This document shows, piece after piece, positions 1-5,134 of a stretch of DNA of 5,134 bases (its first letter is position 1; every line of letters begins with the position of its first letter). A model generated the notes under the pieces. The model did not search any database. It was not told where the DNA came from and saw nothing but the letters and a program-made list of their open reading frames with translations. Made by a program: the position numbers and the translations under genes. The DNA lies in contig JAFWOP010000132.1 of NCBI GenBank assembly GCA_017545365.1, positions 1 to 5,134 on the forward strand, read 5' to 3'. Source of the DNA: Bacteroidales bacterium. GTDB lineage: Bacteria; Bacteroidota; Bacteroidia; Bacteroidales; P3.

Positions 1-521
1 ACATCAACGACGGCTATGCCGCGCTGCCCGACGGCGAGGCACAAAAGGCGGACGCGCTGGTGGTGCAGCGCACGTTCAAGGACTTCAAGTTCCGCGTCAA
101 CGACGGCTACGGCGCCGAGGCGGACAAGATCCTGCAGATGGGCCAGAACCTGCAGACGAAGCAGGAGTTCCTGACCCAGATAGGTGCCTGGCAGTGGTAT
201 GTCAAGGCCGCGCAGGCCGCACAGCAGGTGCGCTATCTGCTGGGCGAGCGTGCCAAGACGAAGGGCGAGTTCGTCAAGGGTGAGCTGAAGACCGCCCGCC
301 GCCAGACCGACGTGGCCATCGCTGACCTCTACCGCACCATCATCGCCATGATAGACCTCATGCCGAGCGATGCCCTCACCGCACTCTACACCCAGCTGAA
401 GGGCTTCGAGCGCTACGCCCGCGAGTACTATCTGCCGAAAGGCAAGGGCGAGGACGACCCCGAACCCGAACCGGAGCCGCAGCCCGAACCCGATGTGACG
501 CCCGTAGAGCCGGAGGCATGA
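1..521 (+). CDS. DUF6261-like helical protein, C-terminal part (5' end outside window)
   Basis: The reading frame is open from base 3 and ends at TGA 519-521, giving about 172 residues. The true start lies upstream; the GTG/ATG codons near base 60 are internal. The visible protein is highly charged and Ala/Gln/Lys-rich with heptad-like spacing (for example QIGAWQWYVKAAQAAQQVRYLL and the following KTKGEFVKGELKTARRQTDV stretch), which predicts long amphipathic helices. There is no signal peptide or membrane segment in the visible part. The last ~20 residues are an acidic Pro-Glu repeat (PEPEPEPQPEP), probably a disordered tail. From memory the sequence resembles the Bacteroidales family DUF6261, proteins of roughly 200-250 residues with no established function; I could not search to confirm this. 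A 13-base identical segment (4-16 and 97-109) encodes NDGY twice, 31 residues apart, suggesting an internal helical repeat. The gene is GC-rich, unlike the AT-rich stretch that follows it. No terminator is evident directly after the stop. Confidence 0.75.
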   Translation, partial: INDGYAALPDGEAQKADALVVQRTFKDFKFRVNDGYGAEADKILQMGQNLQTKQEFLTQIGAWQWYVKAAQAAQQVRYLLGERAKTKGEFVKGELKTARRQTDVAIADLYRTIIAMIDLMPSDALTALYTQLKGFERYAREYYLPKGKGEDDPEPEPEPQPEPDVTPVEPEA

Positions 522-554
522 GCGGAGCGACCCGAAGACAGGATGTTATGATTA

Positions 555-760
555 GGATTTCAGGAATTTTTGAGTTCATCGACCCAAACCACCTCGGATT
601 TCAGGAATCCGAGGTCACTTTGCCACCAATCGCAGTCGGATTGCAGGAATCGGAATTAGTTTGCAACAAGGCGAGGTCGGGGTTTAGGAATCTCCATTTT
701 CCCTGCCTCAGTCGTAGCCCGTTTTTCTGGAATCCGGCGCCTCTCATGCAGAATTATATG
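555..760. repeat. Degenerate 41/42-bp tandem repeat array, five recognisable units
   Basis: The hexamer AGGAAT (TGGAAT in the last unit) recurs at 562, 603, 645, 686 and 728, so the spacings are 41, 42, 41 and 42 bp. The best conserved part of each unit is GGATTTCAGGAATCCGAGGT or a variant of it; the second half of each unit is looser, roughly TTTGCCACCAAxCGxxGTCGG. The edges carry TATGATTA or a close match (about 547-554 and 757-764), and ATGATTA recurs exactly 210 bp (5 x 42) apart, so a sixth, heavily decayed unit may end near 777. The period is not a multiple of three and alternates, so the array is not a coding repeat. It starts about 30 bp after the DUF6261-like gene and ends about 60 bp before the RNA promoter. 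The function is unknown. It could be a binding-site array, since 42 bp is close to four helical turns, or a run of small RNA hairpins. Confidence 0.75.
591..615. repeat. Perfect 10-bp inverted repeat (hairpin) in array unit 2
   Basis: ACCTCGGATT (591-600) and AATCCGAGGT (606-615) are perfect reverse complements separated by TCAGG. No T-run follows, so this is not a standard intrinsic terminator. The same arms are eroded in the other array units: unit 3 keeps only GATT/AATC around GCAGG. The dyad is therefore probably the ancestral core of the repeat unit. Confidence 0.7.
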
Positions 761-800
761 ATTAAATAGGTAAAAATGACTAAAAAAAGCATCTTCCGTG

Positions 801-830
801 ACCAATTTTCATGGAAAGTTCGTAACTTTG
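801..830 (+). promoter_or_regulatory. Bacteroidetes-type promoter for the 6S-like RNA candidate
   Basis: TAACTTTG at 823-830 matches the Bacteroidetes primary sigma-factor -7 consensus TAnnTTTG. The predicted transcription start is about 6 bases downstream, near 836, which coincides with the 5' arm of the folded RNA described next. The -33 element is weak: no clean TTTG or TTG lies at the usual distance, only a T-rich stretch at 806-810. The same box precedes the beta-barrel gene at the end of the window. Confidence 0.65.
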
Positions 831-835
831 CACCT

Positions 836-1019
836 GCATTTCGAAAGGGATGCAGATCTTTTTGTTGCTCATTCATCGTCCGAACTACCACCTCGAAAGA
901 AGAAAGAGCGATATTATATCTCGATGGAGTGTGCGCACAAGCGCAGACTTCGCATAGAGATATAGGGCTGTGGTAGGCCTTGGACGATGTGTGTGGGGGC
1001 CTGCGCTTTCTTTATGCCC
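836..1019 (+). ncRNA. Candidate 6S-like RNA (rod-shaped structured RNA)
   Basis: The segment just downstream of a strong -7 box folds by eye into one long rod. The closing pairings are GCAT 836-839 with ATGC 1014-1017, GAAAG 843-847 with CTTTC 1006-1010, and GCAG 852-855 with CTGC 1001-1004. The middle is CATCGTCC 874-881 with GGACGATG 982-989, then CTACCAC 885-891 with GTGGTAG 970-976. A strongly asymmetric bubble follows (892-914 against 965-969). The apical arm is TATATCTC 915-922 with GAGATATA 957-964, capped by TGCGC-ACAA-GCGCA (932-945). A closing stem, a central asymmetric bubble and a terminal arm over about 184 nt match the general architecture of 6S RNA, the RNA-polymerase-binding regulator, which is about that length in E. 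coli. Competing folds exist: CTGCAT 834-839 can pair locally with ATGCAG 850-855, and GGGGG 995-999 can pair with the C-run at 1034-1040. The alternative is a structured leader of the 1106 gene. No ORF here looks real, and no classical terminator is visible at the 3' end. Confidence 0.5.
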
Positions 1020-1040
1020 ATACCGATAGTGCTCCCCCCC

Positions 1041-1105
1041 TACCAGACTTTGATGAGAGAATTATAAAGCAACCATAATACAAGAACAATTAAAAAAGAA
1101 ACAAA
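1041..1105 (+). promoter_or_regulatory. AT-rich leader of the large surface-protein gene
   Basis: After the C-run ending at 1040 the sequence turns AT-rich and becomes strongly A-rich from about 1071 to the ATG at 1106. This is the usual look of a Bacteroidales 5' untranslated region, where A-rich sequence replaces a Shine-Dalgarno. A TTTG at 1049-1052 could be a -33 element, but there is no good TAnnTTTG at the right distance; TAATAC near 1077 is a poor match. The gene may have its own weak promoter here or be read through from the RNA promoter at 823. The A-rich stretch supports ATG 1106 as the real start. Confidence 0.4.
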
Positions 1106-4100
1106 ATGAGGAGTATGAAACATTCAATTAAACGAGAACAGAGCCATGCTCGCATGAGCTTTGCCGAGTTTGAGAACCAACGGTCGCTGGCCGAAGGGGA
1201 AAGCAATGTTCGAGCAACGCTCAAACACATGAAACTATCATTCCATCTCATCCTCACCCTCGCTGCGATGCTCACGATGGCACAGACAGCGTGGGCGGCA
1301 ACGGAGACGAGAACCGTGACGTTCTACATGGACGGCGGTGCGTCGGGTAATACGTCGGTGCAAGACGACTGGACGCTGGTAAGCAGTGGAAAGACGCTTC
1401 ATTGGTCGAACAATGATCCGTCAAACAATAAAATCTCATGGAGATTCGACAAAAAGATAGCAGACTTTCGTGCCAATGTAATTGAATGCAATGGAGTTAT
1501 TGAGTTTCCCAATTTAGAGGGAACTGTGAAAAGCGTGGCGCTCACTAATTTCCAATTCACCAAAAGTGGTATGCAAATGTACGTTGGAGTTAATAAGAAC
1601 AATACTTCAACATTGCTGCATCTGCATGGAACCACCAACGATTATGACTATCCTTCAAACAATGACGCTTCAACTGTATATGCAAATTCTGCTACTTTTG
1701 AGGGCAATGTATCCGTTAGCTCATCGGATCCATTAAAAATAATGTTTTCCAGTAACGGTGAAGAAAATGAAGGAGTCTTTGCATTTAAGGATGGCACTAT
1801 CGTCATTACCTACGATGTTGAGGTGGAAGACACCTCTGACCCAGGCCACACGTTTACGTTCAGCGCCAGCGGCAACACGCTGACCGCAACATGCAACCAG
1901 ACCAGCCTATATCACAATTGCAGTCTTGGCACAAGTCGCAAATCCACACTGAAGCTCACCGCCAATGATGCAGCCTATGATTGGCAAAGACACAATGCCA
2001 CGCTTAACTTGACCGAGTTCTCGGAAGATACGGGCATTACAGACATTATAACAGCTTTTAGTTACATTAACAAGGCTACGTCAGAAAGTAGTGGAACGGC
2101 TCCAAGTGAAATAGGTGGCTACACCGTCACCGTAACCGTTACCATCAACAGCGACAACGAACATCCATACGTGCTGACTACAGACTTCAGCATCATAGCA
2201 GGATATAAGGTCAACAACAATTACTCACAGTTCAATCTAAGTAAGAGTTCGGCTTTGGAGGGCGAAGCGGTAACCATCACCTATACACAGCAAATGGGCG
2301 AAAGCCTCGACGGGTTAACCTTGACTGGCGCAACGTCGGGCAACAACATTGCCTACACCCAAAGCGGAAACACCTACACGTTCAACATGCCCACAGAGGA
2401 CGTGAACCTCAGCGCTACGTTCACATATCCGCTGAATGAAAATGACTTTACACAAAGCGGCGATACCTACACCATCAAGACTGCCGAGGGCTGGAACTAC
2501 TTCTGTCAGCGCATGGAGGTGGATGCAGATTTGAACGGCTTCAGCGGCAAGACCGTGATGCTGGACGACAACATCACTGTGGCAACGATGGCGGGCAGCA
2601 CAACTCGTCCGTTCAAAGGCATGTTCGACGGCGACGGCCATACGCTGACTTTCAACTACACCGCTGATAGGCCTAATTGCGCCCCATTCCACATCACTAA
2701 TGGTGCCACCATCCGCAACCTGCACGCAACGGGACTGATTGAGGGCGGCAATTGGCACTACATGGGCGGTCTGGTAGGCTCTGCCAGCGACAACCTCACC
2801 ATTGAGAACTGTCGCGTCAGCACCCAAATCAGCAGCACCATCAATGGTGAAGCGGAGCACGGCGGATTCGTGGGTCTCCTGAGTTCGCAATACAACCAAT
2901 GCCACATCACGGGCTGCGTGTTCGACGGACTCATCTGCAACCCGAACACATGGAACCAGACCTACGGCTGCGGTGGATTTGTCGGTGCCATGTCGCAGTA
3001 TGCGTATGTTGACCTCACTGACTGCCTCTTCCTGCACGGCCAGTACGACAACAATGGCAACATGTGTGAACTGCTGTGGGGATATGCCAACGACAACAAC
3101 AGCACCTTCTTCCACCGTAGCAACGGCTACGGCGGGGGCACGTTGACCAACTGCTTCTACGTCGGCACACGCGGCTTGAAGCAAGGCTCGCCCGCTGTGG
3201 AATCGGCCGACGCTCCCGACAACTTCGCCCACTTCGGCACACCGACCGACCACCGCTTCCTGAAGGTCTATGGCCACACCATGGTATTCGACGGCAAGTA
3301 CTATACGCCGACATACGGCGATCTGGTGGAGCACTACGACTACAGCGGGGTGAAGAGTTACATCATAGAATACGACGACGCGCCCCTCGGCATTCCCGAC
3401 ATCACGTCGCCACTGTGGACGGAGAGCCTGCGCTATAACCGCTCGTTCACCAATGGAAAGCCCGTGACCATCATGCTGCCGTTCAACTTCACGAGGAACC
3501 GCATCACGCTGGCTGGATCCAACGAAAATCCGTCGGGAAAGTTCTACGAGTTCAAGGGCATCGAGGAGAATCAGGATCACAAGTGGGTGGCCGTGATGAT
3601 AGAAGCAGGCGAGACATTATCGAACGAGGTGGTTGAGAACACGCTGCAGGCCAACCATCCGTACCTCTACGTGCCCAACGAGAGAACGGAGCATTGGGCC
3701 ATGTATGTTAGCGGCGGCATCAACATCTTCACCGAGGGCAACGAGGGCGGCACAAAGGAGACGGAGTATTACTACGGTGACGGCATGCCCTGGAACCACT
3801 GGAAGTTCAAAGGAACCTACCAGCCGCGCTACTGGAGCGAAACCGAGAACCCTGAGGAAGTCGGCAAGGTGTATGGCTTCGCAGGATCGACCAAGGAGGT
3901 GGACGGAAAACTCGTCGAGGCTGGCGACTTCGTGAGAGTGAAGAGCGGCGCAAAGATTCGTCCTACGTCATGCTATTTAGAGTGGGTTAAGCCACTGACC
4001 GACAATGCCCCCGCCCGCGGAATGACTCGCGGCGCAGCGGCTGACGAGGAACTGCCGCAGCGCATCACCGTGAAACTCGTGTCGGCCAGCGGCGAGACTA

Positions 4101-4246
4101 CCGCCATCGGCACCCTCGACACCACGACGGGCGAAATGACCTTCGACAGCGAAGCATGGTACACGCTGGACGGTGTGCGCCTGAGCGGCAAGCCCAGCAC
4201 CAAGGGCATCTATATCAACAATGGTAAAAAGGTTGTAATAAAATAA
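1106..4246 (+). CDS. Large secreted GLUG-motif surface protein
   Basis: The gene encodes 1046 residues. A hydrophobic signal peptide begins at internal Met42 (MKLSFHLILTLAAML), with probable cleavage at AWA|A after residue 64. The 41 residues before it are charged and polar, so either the signal peptide is extended or the true start is Met42 (base 1229). The A-rich leader favours 1106. Residues ~68-240 form a beta-rich domain I do not recognise; ~246-365 is a second beta domain. Residues ~366-442 resemble an InlB-B-type repeat (LEGEAVTITYT ... TFNMPTEDVNLSATF). Residues ~450-690 hold a beta-helix-like region with DGDGHTLTF and three GLUG-type motifs: GGLVG 554, GGFVG 586 and GGFVG 623. Nine cysteines lie between 525 and 683. 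Residues ~770-960 (PVTIMLPFNF, ANHPYLYV) are a type common in large Prevotella surface proteins. The end, WYTLDGVRL...KGIYINNGKKVVIK, is the Bacteroidetes C-terminal domain often linked with type IX secretion or surface attachment. No catalytic motif is visible. The likely role is adhesion or a surface structure, inferred from architecture only. Confidence 0.88.
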   Translation: MRSMKHSIKREQSHARMSFAEFENQRSLAEGESNVRATLKHMKLSFHLILTLAAMLTMAQTAWAATETRTVTFYMDGGASGNTSVQDDWTLVSSGKTLHWSNNDPSNNKISWRFDKKIADFRANVIECNGVIEFPNLEGTVKSVALTNFQFTKSGMQMYVGVNKNNTSTLLHLHGTTNDYDYPSNNDASTVYANSATFEGNVSVSSSDPLKIMFSSNGEENEGVFAFKDGTIVITYDVEVEDTSDPGHTFTFSASGNTLTATCNQTSLYHNCSLGTSRKSTLKLTANDAAYDWQRHNATLNLTEFSEDTGITDIITAFSYINKATSESSGTAPSEIGGYTVTVTVTINSDNEHPYVLTTDFSIIAGYKVNNNYSQFNLSKSSALEGEAVTITYTQQMGESLDGLTLTGATSGNNIAYTQSGNTYTFNMPTEDVNLSATFTYPLNENDFTQSGDTYTIKTAEGWNYFCQRMEVDADLNGFSGKTVMLDDNITVATMAGSTTRPFKGMFDGDGHTLTFNYTADRPNCAPFHITNGATIRNLHATGLIEGGNWHYMGGLVGSASDNLTIENCRVSTQISSTINGEAEHGGFVGLLSSQYNQCHITGCVFDGLICNPNTWNQTYGCGGFVGAMSQYAYVDLTDCLFLHGQYDNNGNMCELLWGYANDNNSTFFHRSNGYGGGTLTNCFYVGTRGLKQGSPAVESADAPDNFAHFGTPTDHRFLKVYGHTMVFDGKYYTPTYGDLVEHYDYSGVKSYIIEYDDAPLGIPDITSPLWTESLRYNRSFTNGKPVTIMLPFNFTRNRITLAGSNENPSGKFYEFKGIEENQDHKWVAVMIEAGETLSNEVVENTLQANHPYLYVPNERTEHWAMYVSGGINIFTEGNEGGTKETEYYYGDGMPWNHWKFKGTYQPRYWSETENPEEVGKVYGFAGSTKEVDGKLVEAGDFVRVKSGAKIRPTSCYLEWVKPLTDNAPARGMTRGAAADEELPQRITVKLVSASGETTAIGTLDTTTGEMTFDSEAWYTLDGVRLSGKPSTKGIYINNGKKVVIK

Positions 4247-4250
4247 GGAA

Positions 4251-4391
4251 ATGGAGAGCACAGCAATGAAAAAGAGAGCATACAAGAAACCTTCAATGAG
4301 AGTAGTCGAGCTGCAACATAGGACATGCCTGCTTCAGGCAAGTGGCACGCCGCCCAACGAAATACCCGACTACGACGACTGGATGGAATAA
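4251..4391 (+). CDS. Short KKPSMRVVEL-type peptide (putative precursor-like)
   Basis: This 46-codon gene starts at ATG 4251, five bases after the previous stop. ATG 4266 is an alternative start giving 41 residues beginning MKKRAYKKPSMRVVELQ, and it fits the family better. Bacteroidales genomes carry many short proteins beginning MKK-x-Y-x-KP-x3-V-V, followed by a short hydrophobic LL(x)AS(G) segment and a variable tail; their function is not established. Here the N-terminal part is strongly basic (KKRAYKKPSMR), the middle is CLLQASG, and the tail TPPNEIPDYDDWME is acidic. This two-part layout resembles a leader plus a tail. There is no classical signal peptide. The single Cys lies just before LLQASG, but the lipobox is poor. 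The gene is packed between the surface-protein gene and the nucleotidyltransferase-like gene, so all three are probably co-transcribed. A ribosomally made, modified peptide precursor is possible but unproven; a small structural or regulatory peptide is equally open. Confidence 0.72.
   Translation: MESTAMKKRAYKKPSMRVVELQHRTCLLQASGTPPNEIPDYDDWME
4326..4340 (+). repeat. 6-bp inverted repeat inside the small peptide gene
   Basis: TGCCTG (4326-4331) and CAGGCA (4335-4340) are perfect complements with the loop CTT. It falls on the codons for CLLQA, at the junction between the basic N-terminal part and the acidic tail. It is short enough to be due to chance. Confidence 0.4.
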
Positions 4392-4412
4392 TTTGAATGC
4401 TAACATGATGAA

Positions 4413-4769
4413 ATGACAACTATGCCCAAAGGCATCAATTGGAATGAACAATTCTACAAACTCCTGCGCCTGTCATTAGGGCTGACGCAGGAGTTTCCTG
4501 TTGAGGTGGATGCCGACGGATGGCGACGATTGTATCAGACAGCCATACGCCAGTCGCTCGTCGGTGTCTGCTATCAAGGCGTGTGCCTGTTGCCAGAGGG
4601 CAGTAAGCCGCCTGTGGAGATTGCCATGCAGTGGGCCAGCGAAGCAGAAAGCATCAAAGGGATGAATGAACTGCTATATCAAGAGGCAGCACGGAACAAA
4701 CGAGCGCTCAACTACCAGCGCACCGCAGCCGCCCCACGAGCCTGTAAACATCGCAACCACCAGCTCTAA
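4413..4769 (+). pseudogene. Truncated nucleotidyltransferase-family gene (PF14907-like N-terminus)
   Basis: The ORF gives 118 residues from ATG 4413 (Met4 at 4422 is an alternative). Residues ~8-95 resemble the N-terminal helical part of the Bacteroidales uncharacterised nucleotidyltransferase family (NTP_transf_5, PF14907): FYKLLRLSLG, then WRRLYQTAIRQSLVGVCYQG, then QWASEAESIKGMNELLYQEAAR. Family members as I remember them run to roughly 350 or more residues, and the catalytic part follows this region with a motif like AVLKGQANA...YP. Here that part is absent. After EAAR (~base 4693) the frame continues as KRALNYQRTAAAPRACKHRNHQL and stops at 4769, which does not resemble the family. In the +1 frame the same bases read as a Pro/Ser/Thr-rich tail ending ...NKQNSPKP at a TGA near 4793, so another gene's 3' end may have been joined here by deletion. 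Catalytic activity is very unlikely. The gene starts 21 bp after the small peptide, in the same probable operon. Family assignment is from memory. Confidence 0.65.
4458..4496 (+). repeat. Perfect 11-bp inverted repeat within the nucleotidyltransferase remnant
   Basis: AAACTCCTGCG (4458-4468) and CGCAGGAGTTT (4486-4496) are perfect reverse complements with a 17-base loop. The repeat sits about 45 bases into the coding region, over the KLLRLSLGLTQEF codons. No T-run follows, so it is not a terminator. In mRNA it would be a stable stem close to the start codon. A chance origin is possible, because both arms lie in codons of family-like sequence. Confidence 0.6.
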
Positions 4770-4819
4770 TAAACAAAATAGCCCCAAACCCTGAACATTT
4801 GTTCAGACTTTCACCCTCG

Positions 4820-4853
4820 CCCCCAACTTTTCCGGTCTTGTCGGGGTCTTTTT
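4820..4853 (+). terminator. Possible intrinsic terminator
   Basis: CCCC (4821-4824) pairs with GGGG (4843-4846), extended by AC/GT after one mismatch, and TCTTTTT (4847-4853) follows at once. This would end the surface-protein/peptide/nucleotidyltransferase unit just before the next promoter. The stem is short with a large loop, and the T-run may instead belong to the promoter's upstream element. Confidence 0.35.
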
Positions 4854-4874
4854 CATTCCTTTTCCGTAACTTTG
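4847..4874 (+). promoter_or_regulatory. Bacteroidetes-type promoter for the beta-barrel gene
   Basis: TAACTTTG at 4867-4874 is an excellent match to the -7 consensus TAnnTTTG and lies 18 bases before the ATG at 4893. The transcription start would be near 4880, leaving a very short A-rich leader. The -33 region is only T-rich (4848-4853). The T-rich, C-containing spacer followed by CGTAACTTTGCA closely resembles the RNA promoter at 823-830, so both probably use the primary sigma factor. Confidence 0.7.
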
Positions 4875-4892
4875 CAGCAAATAAAAAACAAA

Positions 4893-5134
4893 ATGAATAT
4901 GAACAAGAAGAGACACTACAGACGATTCCTGCTCCTGTTGGCCATGCTATCAGCAGCGACATTCGGAACGGCTCAGACCTCATTTGATCCAGGAGATGGC
5001 TGTCTGAACGTCATAGATGTTTCTTATGCGCGAGGCATTGGCAAATATGGCGACGGTGGTATTTCTGCAAACTACCTGCACGAAAAGTTCAATAACGAGC
5101 GATTCAGTATAGGAGCAGGAATTGGATACAATCA
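4893..5134 (+). CDS. Outer-membrane beta-barrel protein, N-terminal part (3' end outside window)
   Basis: The frame is open from ATG 4893 to the end of the window, giving 80 complete codons and no stop. ATG 4899 (Met3) is an equally possible start. The N-terminus is a standard signal peptide: a basic NKKRHYRRF, a hydrophobic FLLLLAMLSAATFG, and probable cleavage at TAQ|TSF, the AQ site favoured in Bacteroidetes. The mature start, GCLNVIDVSYARGIG and then SIGAGIGYN, shows the alternating pattern and Gly-aromatic strand ends of outer-membrane beta-barrel (porin-family) proteins. I infer a small barrel in the outer membrane; the cargo or role cannot be told from 80 residues. It has its own promoter 18 bp upstream and so is probably independent of the preceding genes. 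Confidence 0.8.
   Translation, partial: MNMNKKRHYRRFLLLLAMLSAATFGTAQTSFDPGDGCLNVIDVSYARGIGKYGDGGISANYLHEKFNNERFSIGAGIGYN

Noticed and set aside
555..760. CRISPR array
   Set aside because: Units are degenerate throughout, there is no sharp division into identical repeats and unique 30-40-bp spacers, and no cas gene is present.
518..769. 83-codon ORF overlapping the DUF6261-like stop
   Set aside because: It runs through the 41/42-bp array, whose alternating non-triplet period is incompatible with a coding repeat. Its product has no recognisable character and it has no start signal of its own.
776..976. 66-codon ORF starting MTKKSIF
   Set aside because: It spans the -7 promoter box and most of the structured RNA, and the product looks random. 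The A-rich start is tempting, but RNA structure explains the region better.
995..1040. GGGGG...CCCCCCC hairpin as an intrinsic terminator
   Set aside because: The loop is about 30 bases and no T-run follows the C-run (CTACCAGAC), so it is not a standard terminator. It may be an alternative pairing of the RNA.
2315..3580. 421-codon ORF on the minus strand
   Set aside because: It lies wholly antisense to the GC-rich part of the surface-protein gene, where codon bias removes antisense stops. The product is a Val/Ala/Arg-rich shadow without domains.
3633..3935. 100-codon plus-strand ORF in another frame of the surface-protein gene
   Set aside because: It overlaps well-supported coding sequence, and its Arg/Thr/Ser-rich product is typical of an out-of-frame shadow.
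4799..4987. 62-codon ORF over the promoter and start of the beta-barrel gene
   Set aside because: It crosses the candidate terminator and -7 box and is out of frame with a clear signal-peptide-encoding gene.

Overview
The window looks like a Bacteroidales chromosome, most likely Prevotella or a close relative. The evidence is two copies of the Bacteroidetes-type -7 box TAACTTTG (823-830 and 4867-4874), A-rich translation starts without a clear Shine-Dalgarno, a secreted GLUG-motif protein with the typical Bacteroidetes C-terminal ending GIYINNGKKVVIK, and a short KKPSMRVVEL-type peptide gene. The species cannot be named from this evidence.

Layout. Bases 1-521 are the 3' end of a helical protein resembling DUF6261, with a Pro-Glu tail. 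Bases 522-1105 hold no convincing protein gene. They contain (a) a degenerate tandem array with a regular 41/42-bp period (about 555-760), one unit of which is a perfect 25-base hairpin, and (b) a promoter followed by a roughly 184-nt rod-shaped RNA (about 836-1019) whose arms pair end to end around an asymmetric bubble, which I read as a candidate 6S-like RNA. Bases 1106-4246 encode a 1046-residue secreted multidomain surface protein with an unusual 41-residue extension ahead of its signal peptide. Five bases later comes a 46-codon peptide gene (4251-4391). After another 21 bp comes a truncated member of the uncharacterised nucleotidyltransferase family (4413-4769) whose last ~23 residues look foreign. 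A possible terminator and a clear promoter follow, then the start of an outer-membrane beta-barrel protein that runs off the window (4893-5134).

How the parts may work together. The surface protein, small peptide and nucleotidyltransferase are co-directional and closely packed, so they probably form one transcription unit. A short two-part peptide next to a nucleotidyltransferase-family gene suggests a peptide-modification or export locus, but the nucleotidyltransferase copy lacks most of its domain and is probably dead. No complete maturation enzyme is visible in the window. The RNA candidate and the 41/42-bp array are the strongest signals not explained by protein genes.
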